This document shows positions 1 to 7,319 of a stretch of 10,830 nt of DNA, in pieces. Made by a program: the position numbers and the translations under genes. Origin of the DNA: Roseiarcus sp031367195 (lineage in GTDB: Bacteria > Pseudomonadota > Alphaproteobacteria > Rhizobiales > Beijerinckiaceae). The DNA lies in the NCBI GenBank assembly GCA_031367195.1, contig JANLPL010000188.1, positions 1-10,830 on the forward strand, in the 5' to 3' direction. The notes beneath the pieces were generated by a model. The model saw only the letters and a list, made by a program, of their open reading frames with translations. It was not told the origin of the DNA and did no database searches. Within the stretch, counting starts at the first letter, position 1; each line of letters begins with the position of its first letter.

Positions 1-765
1 GACCACTTCGCCCGACATCTGGAAGCCGACGTCGCTGAGCGAGGCGTTCTGCACCACCAGCGCCTTGGTTCCCCCGGCCAGACCCGCCAGCGCCGCCGAC
101 AGCACGAAGGCCATCAGCTTGTAGCGCATCACGCGATAGCCGAGCGAGGTCGCGCGCGGTTCGTTCTCGCGGATCGCCTTGAGGATTTCGCCGAACGGGG
201 AATTGATCGTGCGATAGACGATGAAGAAGCCGATCAGGAATACGAGCGCGACGAAGATGTAGAGCGTGGCGCCGTCGGCGAGGTTGATGAGGCCGAACGC
301 GCGGCCTTGCGGCACCGACTGGATGCCGTCCTCGCCATGGGTGAACGGCGCCTGGACGCAGAAGAAGAACACCATCTGCGACAGCGCGACCGTGATCATC
401 GCGAAATAGATGCCCTTGCTGCGGATCGCCAGCGCGCCGGAGACGAGGCCCATCGTCGCCGCTACGCCCACGCCGCTCAGGATCGCGAGCGCGGGATCGA
501 GCCCCCATTCTTTCGCGGCGTGGGCCGAGACATAGCTCGCCATGCCGAAAAACATCGCATGGCCGAACGACAGCAGCCCGACATAGCCGATCAGCAGATT
601 GAACGCGCAGGCGAACAGCGCGACGCACAGCATCTGCATGACGAAGAAGGGATAGACGAAGAACGGCGCCGCGACGATCGCCGCGATCATCAGCACGCCG
701 GCGAGGGCGAAATCGCGCGCGTCGTGCGAGGCGCGCGCCGGCGCGGCGCTGGCGAGCGCGCTCAT
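1..765 (-). CDS. livM: Branched-chain amino acid ABC transporter permease LivM (3' end beyond window)
   Basis: Inner-membrane permease, one half of the LivHM channel that carries branched-chain amino acids or related amides/ureas from a periplasmic binding protein into the cytoplasm. The frame is open from an ATG at 765 to the window edge, giving 255 residues without a stop. The usual family length is about 320-420, so the C-terminus is missing only because the window ends. After a polar Ala-rich N-terminus come hydrophobic segments and the LivM-type stretches NLLIGYVGLLSFGHAMFFG and RSKGIYFAMITVALSQM, then a cytoplasmic loop with KAIRENEPRATSLGY, the EAA-like contact to the ATPases. The ATG overlaps the livH stop (ATGA), so the two are translationally coupled. 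It is the last visible gene of livGFHM. Substrate cannot be told from the permease. Family call is secure. Confidence 0.93.
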   Translation of the reverse strand, partial: MSALASAAPARASHDARDFALAGVLMIAAIVAAPFFVYPFFVMQMLCVALFACAFNLLIGYVGLLSFGHAMFFGMASYVSAHAAKEWGLDPALAILSGVGVAATMGLVSGALAIRSKGIYFAMITVALSQMVFFFCVQAPFTHGEDGIQSVPQGRAFGLINLADGATLYIFVALVFLIGFFIVYRTINSPFGEILKAIRENEPRATSLGYRVMRYKLMAFVLSAALAGLAGGTKALVVQNASLSDVGFQMSGEVV

Positions 766-1649
766 ATCGCGCGCCCGAACAGGCCCGAGGGCCGGATGAT
801 GAGCACGATCGCCATGATGACGAACACCACCGTATTGGAGATTTCGGGGTAGAACACTTTTGTCAGACCCTCGATCACGCCGAGCGTGAAGCCGGTCAGG
901 ATCGAGCCCAGAATAGAGCCCATGCCGCCGATCACCACCACCGCGAACACGACCGCGATGATCTCGGCCCCCATGCCCGGCCGCACCTGATAGATCGGCG
1001 CCGCCAGCACGCCGGCGAAGGCCGCCAGCGCGACGCCGAAGCCGTAGGTCGCGGTGATCATCAGCGGCACGTTGATTCCGAACGCGCGCACCAGCGTCGG
1101 ATTCTCGGTGGCGGCGCGCAGATAGGCGCCCAGCCGCGTGCGCTCGATCGCGAACCACGTCGCCATGCAGACGACGAACGAGCAGACGATCACCCAGGCG
1201 CGATATTTGGGCAGGAACATGAAGCCGAGATTATAGACGCCGGAGAGTTCGGGCGGGGTCGGATAGGGTTTGCCCGACGAGCCAAACTCGTTCTGGAACA
1301 GGCCCTGGATCACCAGCGCCAGACCGAAGGTCAGCAACAGGCCATAGAGATGGTCGAGCCCGGCGAGGCGGCGGATGATCGTGCGCTCGACCAGCGCGCC
1401 GAGGAGGCCGACGATCAGGGGCGACAGCACCAGCGCCACCCAATAGTTCAGGCCGAAAGTGTTGAGCAGGAAATAGGCGACGAAAGCGCCGACCATATAG
1501 AACGCGCCATGCGCGAAATTGACGACGTTGAGCATCCCAAAGATCACGGCCAGACCCATGCTCAGCAGCGCATAGAACGAGCCGTTGATGAGACCGATTA
1601 GCAATTGCCCATAGAGCTGCATCGGGGTGATGGAGAGGGCGGCGAGCAT
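762..1649 (-). CDS. livH: Branched-chain amino acid ABC transporter permease LivH
   Basis: Inner-membrane permease that pairs with LivM. From the chosen ATG it has 295 residues, normal for LivH (about 290-310). Typical motifs are LIGLINGSFYALLSMGLAVI near the N-terminus, the GMLNVVNFAHGAFYMVGAF segment, GLDHLYGLLLTFGLALVIQG, the EAA-like loop TRLGAYLRAATENPTLVRAFGI, and GGMGSILGSILTGF followed by the C-terminal RPSGLFGR. The frame continues upstream to 1685, but those codons (RGEGRGEG) only translate a palindromic repeat. The ATG at 1649 is preceded on the minus strand by GAGGGG at 9-nt spacing, so it is preferred. An internal ATG at 1622 has no good ribosome binding site. The stop overlaps the livM start. 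A 75-nt gap with the repeat separates it from livF. Confidence 0.93.
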   Translation of the reverse strand: MLAALSITPMQLYGQLLIGLINGSFYALLSMGLAVIFGMLNVVNFAHGAFYMVGAFVAYFLLNTFGLNYWVALVLSPLIVGLLGALVERTIIRRLAGLDHLYGLLLTFGLALVIQGLFQNEFGSSGKPYPTPPELSGVYNLGFMFLPKYRAWVIVCSFVVCMATWFAIERTRLGAYLRAATENPTLVRAFGINVPLMITATYGFGVALAAFAGVLAAPIYQVRPGMGAEIIAVVFAVVVIGGMGSILGSILTGFTLGVIEGLTKVFYPEISNTVVFVIMAIVLIIRPSGLFGRAI

Positions 1650-1660
1650 CAGCGCGCGCC

Positions 1661-1700
1661 CCTCACCCCGGCCCTCTCCCCGCAAGCGGGGAGAGGGAGG
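1661..1700. repeat. Intergenic palindromic repeat between livF and livH
   Basis: CCCTCTCCCCGC (1672-1683) and GCGGGGAGAGGG (1686-1697) form a perfect 12-bp inverted repeat around AA, preceded by CCTCACCCCGG. Elements of this form are abundant between genes in many alphaproteobacterial genomes. Here it lies in the only sizeable gap of the liv operon. It would fold into a stable stem in the mRNA a few bases before the livH ribosome binding site. It has no U-tract on the minus strand, so it does not look like a full terminator. It may trim or protect the message and set the ratio of ATPases to permeases. The repeat identity rests on recognition, not on a count of copies. Confidence 0.75.
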
Positions 1701-1724
1701 CGGCGCCCGCCGATCACGCCCCGC

Positions 1725-2424
<700 letters not shown>

Positions 2425-2432
<8 letters not shown>

Positions 2433-3186
2433 GGACGTCGCCGAGATAGGCGGTCTTCACTTCGCTGTTCTCCGACACGGTCGCATAATCGCCCTCCGCC
2501 AGCACGCGCCCGCGCGTCAGCACGGTGATGCGGTCGGAGAGGTTTTGCACCACTTGCAGATTGTGCTCGACCATCAGCACCGTGCGGTTGGCGGAGACGC
2601 GGCGGATCAGCGCGACGATGCGGTCGATGTCCTCATGGCCCATGCCCGCCATCGGTTCGTCGAGCAACATCATCTCGGGATCGAGCGCGAGCGTGGTGGC
2701 GATCTCCAGCGCCCGCTTGCGGCCGTAGGAGATCTCGCTCGCCTGCGCGTCGGCGAAGGGGGTCAGGCCGACTTCCTCCAGCAATTCGCGCGCGCGGGCG
2801 TCGAAGCGATGCAGCACGCGCTTGGAGCGCCAGAAGTCGAAATTGTCGCCGCGCTTGCGCTGCAACGCCACCCGCACATTCTCCAGCGCGGTCAGATGAG
2901 GAAACACGGCCGAGATCTGGAACGAGCGCACGAGGCCGAGGCGGGCGACGTCGGCGGGCGCAAGAGCGGTGATGTCGCGGCCGTTATAGACGATGCGTCC
3001 CGACGTCGGCGCGATGAACTTCGTCAGCATGTTGAAACAGGTGGTCTTGCCCGCGCCGTTGGGCCCGATCAGCGCGTGGATCGAGCCGCGCTTCACGCGC
3101 AGGGAAACGCCCGAGACGGCGGCGAAATCGCCGAAGGACTTGCCAAGCCCTTCCGTCACGAGGATATCGTCCCCGTCGCCCTGCAC
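2425..3186 (-). CDS. livG: Branched-chain amino acid ABC transporter ATP-binding protein LivG
   Basis: Second ATPase of the Liv importer, 253 residues. Walker A GPNGAGKT is at 41-48, followed by TTCFNMLTKFIAPTSGRI. The signature is the LivG form ISYGRKRALEIA at 152-163 in place of the canonical LSGGQ. Walker B MLLDEPMAGM is at 173-182 and the H-loop His208 is in MVEHNL. The region NVRVALQRKRGDNFDFWRSKR between Q-loop and signature is the usual LivG insertion. The start is a GTG at 3186. Upstream, GGAGGGG lies 5 nt away, a strong ribosome binding site, and the N-terminus fits the family. It is the first gene of livGFHM. The 81-nt gap to the upstream peptidase gene contains a possible promoter. 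Confidence 0.95.
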
Positions 3187-3214
3187 GCCGTCCCCTCCAA
3201 ATTATCGTACGTAG

Positions 3215-3243
3215 GTAAAATCATCGCGAGCCGCAGATGTAAA
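3215..3243 (-). promoter_or_regulatory. Candidate sigma-70-type promoter for livGFHM
   Basis: On the minus strand TTTACA (3238-3243, five of six matches to TTGACA) is followed after 17 nt by TTTTAC (3215-3220, three of six matches to TATAAT). Transcription would begin near 3208, about 22 nt before the livG GTG and just ahead of its GGAGGGG. The geometry is good but the -10 is weak, so read-through from the peptidase gene remains possible. Confidence 0.33.
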
Positions 3244-3267
3244 GGCCCGCGCGGCAAAACCCTTCGA

Positions 3268-4824
3268 TCAGCGGCGCACGGCTTTGGCCGCGTCGACCAT
3301 CCCGGCGCCGAATTCGTGGGCAGGGCCTGCGAGGGGCGCCGCGGTTGAGGTGAGGCGCTGGCGGATTTCGTCCGGGCTCAGTCCGGGCCTGCGCTCCAGC
3401 ATCAGCGCGACGACGCCCGCGATCAGCGCGCTCGAAACGGAGGTGCCGGTTTCCATCGCATAGCCCCCGCCGGGGGCGGGCAGCAGCACCTCGACGCCGG
3501 GCGCGGAGATCGCGACATAGGCGCCGATATTGGCGCTCGCGTAGAGCTTGTCGTCGGCGTCGGTGGCGGTGGCGGCGATCACATGCGCGTCGGCGCCGGG
3601 ATATTGCGGCGGCGCGGCGCGGCCGGCGTTGCCGACCGCGCCGATCAGCGCGATGCCGCGCCGATGGGCCGCCGCGAGCGCGTCGCGCAAAGTCGGATCG
3701 TCGGGGCCGGCGAAGCTCATATTGATCACCTGCGCCTTCTGCTTGGCCGCCCAGTCGAGGCTCTTGACGATGGTCAGTGTCGAGCCAAGCGCGCCGCCGG
3801 CGCCGTCGATGTCGAAAGCGCGAGCGGACAGGAGTTTTACGCGGGTGGCGACGCCGCGCAGGCGGCCGTTGCCGGCGATGCCGCCGGCCATCGCGGTGCC
3901 GTGGCTTTTGGAGACGATGTCGCCGCCGATCGCGTCGAAACTCGCCGAGAGCGAACCGGCGAGATCGGGATGGGTCTCGTCGATGGCGGTGTCGATCACG
4001 GCGACGCGAATCGGCGCGGCGGCGGAATCCTCCAGCGTGGGATCGACCTTCATCTTCGCCAACGCATATTGCGCGCCGGTCACGCTGGCGGCGAGTTCGT
4101 CGGCGGCGGTGAAGACATAGTTGGGCTGGATGCGGATGAGCGCAATCTCGCCCCCGAGTTCGGCCACCACCGAGGCCGCGCTGCGGGCGTCGCCAAAACG
4201 CCAGCGCCGCAGCGAAACGCCGAGCAGGTCGACATCGCTCGCCTCGACCTCGCTCAGCCGGTGGCGGGCGAGCACGTCGGCGATCCGCGCCGGCTCTGTC
4301 CCGCGCGCGATCTCGACCAGGATTTCGTCCGGCCGGTAGCGCGTTTCGGCCAGCGGCAGGCGCGCGCGAGGGAGACCTGCCGCTGCCGTCGGCGGCGGCT
4401 TTGGCGTCAGGCGGGTGATCGCGGGCGCGGGGCGGACGTATTTCGGCTTGGCGGGCTCGATGGCGGGCGGCGAGGCGGGTCGGGCGACAGCGGTCGTCAC
4501 GGGCTTTGGACGCGGCGCGCGGTGGCGCGGCGCGGGAGCGTCATAGGTGGGGTAATCGTCGGGCGGTTCGATCCGAACGGGGTAGGGCCGGCGGCGCGGC
4601 GCGGGCTCGTAGTCATCAGGCGGTTCAGCTGGAAATAACAAAGCCGGCGGGCCAAATCCGAAATCGAAGCCAAAACCCCCGCCGTGCCCGCCATAGCCCG
4701 GCCGGGCCGCGTCGCCTTTGCCGCGAAAGCTCTGCGCCCCGGCGCTGTCGCCCTGCGGCGCCAGCAGCGCCAGCGCAGCGCCGAGCAACACGCCGATTCG
4801 CGCTATGCGCCCCATTCCCGACAT
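3268..4824 (-). CDS. Secreted S8 family (subtilisin-like) serine peptidase with prodomain
   Basis: Predicted exported protease of 518 residues. The frame opens further upstream (to 4917), but the ATG at 4824 has GGAGG 6 nt before it and starts the signal peptide. Residues 1-30 are a signal peptide (hydrophobic GVLLGAALALLA, cleavage near SAGAQ). A Gly/Phe-rich patch (about 43-60) and a Pro/Arg-rich linker (to about 155) follow, with EPPDDY occurring twice. Residues about 160-240 (DEILVEIARGTEPARI...QPNYVF) resemble an I9-type propeptide. The catalytic domain has Asp278 (VAVIDTAID), His308 (SHGTAMAGGIAG), oxyanion Asn399 (GAVGNAG) and Ser462 (GTSVSSALIAG), so the triad is complete. It lacks an obvious C-terminal anchor or autotransporter barrel. 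Substrate is unknown. It is co-directional with liv, but no functional link is apparent. Confidence 0.9.
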   Translation of the reverse strand: MSGMGRIARIGVLLGAALALLAPQGDSAGAQSFRGKGDAARPGYGGHGGGFGFDFGFGPPALLFPAEPPDDYEPAPRRRPYPVRIEPPDDYPTYDAPAPRHRAPRPKPVTTAVARPASPPAIEPAKPKYVRPAPAITRLTPKPPPTAAAGLPRARLPLAETRYRPDEILVEIARGTEPARIADVLARHRLSEVEASDVDLLGVSLRRWRFGDARSAASVVAELGGEIALIRIQPNYVFTAADELAASVTGAQYALAKMKVDPTLEDSAAAPIRVAVIDTAIDETHPDLAGSLSASFDAIGGDIVSKSHGTAMAGGIAGNGRLRGVATRVKLLSARAFDIDGAGGALGSTLTIVKSLDWAAKQKAQVINMSFAGPDDPTLRDALAAAHRRGIALIGAVGNAGRAAPPQYPGADAHVIAATATDADDKLYASANIGAYVAISAPGVEVLLPAPGGGYAMETGTSVSSALIAGVVALMLERRPGLSPDEIRQRLTSTAAPLAGPAHEFGAGMVDAAKAVRR

Positions 4825-4887
4825 GTCAGGCCTCCGCAAGCTTGGTCGCTGCGACGCGCGGAAAGGTTCAAACGCCGCGATGACAGA

Positions 4888-4917
4888 ATTTAAGCCCACT
4901 GCCTCCCTATAACACAA
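4888..4917 (-). promoter_or_regulatory. Possible promoter for the S8 peptidase gene
   Basis: On the minus strand TTGTGT (4912-4917) and TTAAAT (4888-4893) are spaced by 18 nt, with three and four matches to the sigma-70 hexamers. They lie in the 96-nt gap between the regulator stop and the peptidase start. This would leave a leader of roughly 55 nt. Support is weak. Confidence 0.22.
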
Positions 4918-4920
4918 CCG

Positions 4921-5870
4921 TTAGCGCGGATCGCCGGCGAGCGCGCGGATCGCCTCGTAAACCGTAAGCGCGGCGGGCGAGAGCGGGCGGCGACGGGCGC
5001 GGATGAGGCTGTAGGGCTGTACGACGAGCGGAAACCGCGTCGGCAACATCGCAAGCGCGCCGGGCCCGAGCCCCTCGCTGGCGAAACGCGCGACCTCGTG
5101 GCTCAGCGCCGCGATGGCGTCGCCGCGCGCGACCGTCATCATCGTCAGCGTCAGCGAGGTGGTGGCCAGGATATGGCGCGGCGGCGGCAACCGCGCTTCG
5201 AGGAACAGCCGCTCCAGCGCACGTCGCAGCGGCGTGCCGCGCGGCTGCGTCGCCCATTCGCAGGCGGCGAGGTCGGCGAGTTCGGCCGCCCCCCGCGCCA
5301 GCAGCGGATGGCCGCGCCGCAGCACCAGCCGCGCCTCCTCGACGCCGGCGGGATAGGCGTCGAACTCGTTCACTTCGAGATCGTCAGGCACGCGCGCCAG
5401 CATCATGTCGAGCCGTCCCGCCAGCAGATCGCGCGCGAGCACGTTGGAACTGTAGATCTTCACCGACAGCTCGATCTCGGGCGCCCGCGCGCGCACCTTT
5501 AGCGCGGTCGCGGGCAACAGATCGAACGCCGGGCCGCTGACCGCGCCGACCGAAACCGCGCCGCGCCGGCCCTCGCGCAGATCGGCGAGTTCGCGCTCGG
5601 CCTCGGAAAGCTGCAACAGCACCGAGCGCGCGTGCCGGGCCAGCGCCGCGCCAAGCGGGGTCAGCCGCACGCCGCGCGCCAGCCGCTCGCACAGTGCGCG
5701 CCGAACAGCGCCTCCAGTTCGCCAATCTGCCGCGAGGCGGCGGGCTGCGACACGTTGAGCGCCTGCGCGGCGGCGCTGACCGAGCCGCTGTCCTCGATCG
5801 CCGCGATCAGCCGCAACTGCCCCAGTTTAAGCCGACTGTGGGGCGGAGTTTTCGCCGTCTCTCTGTTCAT
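4921..5870 (-). pseudogene. gbpR: LysR-family regulator, GbpR-like, disrupted by a one-base frameshift
   Basis: An intact copy would be a transcription regulator of about 316 residues, the normal LysR length. The N-terminal part (ATG at 5870) carries the winged helix-turn-helix: LKLGQLRLIAAIEDSGSVSA and AQALNVSQPAASRQIGELEALFGA, residues 15-58. In that frame translation ends 12 codons later at a TGA. The rest (LCERLARGVRLTPLG..., then the substrate-binding domain to 4921) continues uninterrupted in another frame from 5694. One base added at about 5695 would restore a typical ...GAxLCERLARGVRLTPLG junction. It is divergent from chvE, where GbpR, the LysR regulator of the galactose-binding protein gene, is found in Agrobacterium. 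The name is inferred from position and family. The break may be a real mutation or a sequence error. There is no homopolymer at the site. Confidence 0.85.
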
Positions 5871-5882
5871 GACAGAACCTAT

Positions 5883-5911
5883 ATCAAAAGCGGATAGCTT
5901 CCGCCATTCAA
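5883..5911 (-). promoter_or_regulatory. Candidate promoter of the LysR gene with an inverted repeat in its spacer
   Basis: On the minus strand TTGAAT (5906-5911) and TTTGAT (5883-5888) are spaced by 17 nt and each match four of six consensus positions. The spacer holds a perfect inverted repeat, GCGGA (5890-5894) and TCCGC (5900-5904) around TAGCT. LysR regulators often repress their own gene from such sites. If this promoter is right, the message would start only about 6 nt before the ATG at 5870, which is unusually short and counts against it. Confidence 0.3.
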
Positions 5912-5916
5912 CGCAT

Positions 5917-5944
5917 TTGACTGTCATACCAAACTCTCTAGGAA
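5917..5944 (+). promoter_or_regulatory. Candidate promoter of chvE
   Basis: TTGACT (5917-5922, five of six matches to the -35 consensus) is followed after 16 nt by TAGGAA (5939-5944), a poor -10 with three matches. It overlaps the small inverted repeat TGAC-T-GTCA (5918-5926). Transcription would start near 5951, right at the base of the leader hairpin. A weak -10 fits a promoter that needs an activator, as is usual for LysR targets, but this is inference. Confidence 0.35.
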
Positions 5945-5951
5945 GGCCGGT

Positions 5952-5981
5952 CAACGGCGCGGGCCGACTTCCGCGCCGTTG
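5952..5981 (+). promoter_or_regulatory. Stem-loop in the chvE 5' leader
   Basis: CAACGGCGCGG (5952-5962) and CCGCGCCGTTG (5971-5981) form a perfect 11-bp GC-rich stem with an 8-nt loop. It ends 56 nt before the chvE ATG and has no U-tract. No gene lies upstream on this strand, so it is not a terminator of another transcript. It could protect the 5' end of an abundant message or bind a regulator. Confidence 0.6.
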
Positions 5982-6037
5982 TCGCGGACGCTGGCCCAGA
6001 GCTGCGCTGCGTCGAGTCACTCGATGGGAGGATAAAC

Positions 6038-7102
6038 ATGATTATCAAGGCGTTCGCGACCGCGGTCGCGCTGGGTGTATTGGTTTGGGCTTCGGCCGCC
6101 AACGCGGAAGACAAGGGCACCATCGGCATCGCCATGCCGACCAAATCCTCGGCGCGCTGGATCGCCGACGGCGACAACATGGTCAAGACCTTGCAGGCGA
6201 AGGGCTACAAGACCGACCTGCAATATGCCGACAACGACATCCCGACCCAGCTTTCGCAGGTCGAGAACATTATCACCAAGGGCGAGAAGGTGCTCGTGAT
6301 CGCCGCCATCGACGGCACCACGCTTTCCGACGCGCTGCAGAAGGCCGCCGACGCGGGCATCAAGGTCGTCTCCTACGACCGTCTGATCGTCGGCTCCAAG
6401 AATGTCGACTATTACGCGACCTTCGATAATTTCCAGGTCGGCGTGCAGCAGGCGACCACGATCGTCCACGGCCTCGGCCTCGACGCCGGCAAGACCGGCC
6501 CGTTCAACGTCGAATTGTTCGGCGGCTCGGCTGACGACAACAACGCGTTCTTCTTCTACAACGGCGCGATGAGCGTTTTGCAGCCGCTGATCGACAAGGG
6601 AACCCTCGTCGTGCAGTCCAAGCAGATGGGCATGGACAAGGTCGCCACGCTGCGCTGGGATGCCGCTACCGCCCAGTCGCGGATGGAGAACCTCCTTTCG
6701 GCCTATTACACCAAGAACCATGTCGATGCGGTGCTGTCGCCCTATGACGGCCTCTCGATCGGCATCATCTCGGCGCTAAAGAGCGTCGGCTACGGCACCT
6801 CGGGCACCGCCATGCCGGTCATCTCCGGCCAGGACGCGGAAATCCCCTCGGTCAAGTCGATCATGGCGCACGAGCAGTACTCGACCATCTTCAAGGACAC
6901 CCGCGAACTCGCCAAGGTCGCCGCCAACATGGTCGACGCGGTGATTTCGGGCAAGCAGCCGGAGATCAACGACACCAAGACCTATAACAACAAAGTCAAG
7001 ATCGTTCCCTCCTACCTGTTGAAGCCGGTTCCCGTGATGGCCGACAACGTCAATTCGGCCTTGATCGACACCGGCTATTACAAAGCCGATCAGCTCAAGT
7101 AA
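6038..7102 (+). CDS. chvE: Periplasmic sugar-binding protein ChvE
   Basis: Periplasmic receptor that binds monosaccharides (galactose, glucose, arabinose, xylose in the characterised family) and delivers them to the GguAB importer. In Agrobacterium ChvE also signals to chemoreceptors and to VirA. The 354-residue product has a signal peptide of 23 residues (cleavage ANA|ED). The mature protein reads very close to remembered ChvE: IAMPTKSSARW at 31-41, YADNDIPTQLSQVEN at 63-77, SYDRL at 112-116, ATFDNFQVGV at 127-136, FGGSADDNNAFFFY at 161-174, SPYDGLSIGIIS at 234-245, SGQDAEIPSVKS at 263-274, and the C-terminus YYKADQLK. The ATG at 6038 has GGGAGGA 5 nt upstream. A hairpin follows the stop, then bioY rather than gguA. 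Virulence sensing need not apply here. Confidence 0.96.
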   Translation: MIIKAFATAVALGVLVWASAANAEDKGTIGIAMPTKSSARWIADGDNMVKTLQAKGYKTDLQYADNDIPTQLSQVENIITKGEKVLVIAAIDGTTLSDALQKAADAGIKVVSYDRLIVGSKNVDYYATFDNFQVGVQQATTIVHGLGLDAGKTGPFNVELFGGSADDNNAFFFYNGAMSVLQPLIDKGTLVVQSKQMGMDKVATLRWDAATAQSRMENLLSAYYTKNHVDAVLSPYDGLSIGIISALKSVGYGTSGTAMPVISGQDAEIPSVKSIMAHEQYSTIFKDTRELAKVAANMVDAVISGKQPEINDTKTYNNKVKIVPSYLLKPVPVMADNVNSALIDTGYYKADQLK

Positions 7103-7121
7103 TCGTAAAAAGTGAAATATG

Positions 7122-7145
7122 CAGGCCCGCGTTCGCGCGGGCCTG
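7122..7145 (+). terminator. Intercistronic hairpin after chvE
   Basis: CAGGCCCGCG (7122-7131) and CGCGGGCCTG (7136-7145) form a perfect 10-bp stem closed by a TTCG loop, 20 nt after the chvE stop. Only TCTCC follows, so a U-tract is poor. Binding-protein genes are often followed by such hairpins, which stabilise the upstream mRNA and lower expression of the transporter genes. It may be a partial terminator or an RNA-stability element. Confidence 0.6.
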
Positions 7146-7187
7146 TCTCCGGCGTTGGCAGGCGGCTTGCGGCAGACAGTGGATGAA

Positions 7188-7200
7188 TTGGCGTCGCCAA
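7188..7200. repeat. Small palindrome upstream of bioY
   Basis: TTGGCG-T-CGCCAA is a perfect inverted repeat with 6-bp arms and one central base. It sits near the point where the sequence turns AT-rich, 120 nt before bioY. It has the size of an operator half-site pair, but no specific regulator is recognised. Confidence 0.4.
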
Positions 7201-7240
7201 ACAGAATATTGCACCAAGCGGTCAAATCTATGGTTTCCCA

Positions 7241-7260
7241 CAAGGGCTTATAAGCCCTTG
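7241..7260. promoter_or_regulatory. 20-nt perfect palindrome upstream of bioY, possible operator
   Basis: CAAGGGCTTATAAGCCCTTG is identical to its own reverse complement with no spacer. Its core TATAAG (7249-7254) matches five of six -10 positions on either strand, but no good -35 is seen 16-18 nt upstream. A dimeric repressor bound here would block such a promoter. It is 59 nt before the bioY ATG. It does not fit the BioR box (TTAT-NN-ATAA) or the BirA operator. As RNA it would fold into an 8-bp stem, without a following U-tract. Confidence 0.5.
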
Positions 7261-7319
7261 CGTCGTTTCTGGACCTATCCTAGGAAGCTTTTGGACCACA
7301 ACAAACAGGGGCGCTTAAA

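Noticed and set aside
307..852. Long open frames opposite the liv genes, the S8 gene, gguA and gguB (for example 307-852, 1873-3348, 3583-4638, 7934-9175, 9496-10392)
   Set aside because: They encode Arg/Asp/His-rich or low-complexity products with no recognisable domains and lie antisense to well-supported genes. They are by-products of high GC.
5690..5700. Programmed ribosomal frameshifting in the LysR gene
   Set aside because: No slippery heptamer or run of identical bases occurs at the junction, and LysR regulators are not known to use recoding. A mutation or sequence error is simpler.
5871..5927. Upstream ATG at 5927 as the LysR start
   Set aside because: It is in frame, but would add 19 residues before the usual N-terminus and would run through the likely regulatory region. 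The ATG at 5870 gives a family-like length.
7241..7260. BioR or BirA operator controlling bioY
   Set aside because: The BioR consensus TTAT-NN-ATAA is absent from 7103-7319. The palindrome has TTATAAG at its core with wrong spacing, and no BirA-type split site is seen.
7241..7260. Intrinsic terminator between chvE and bioY formed by the 20-nt palindrome
   Set aside because: The stem is short with an AT-rich core and no T-tract follows on either strand. An operator or repeat fits better.
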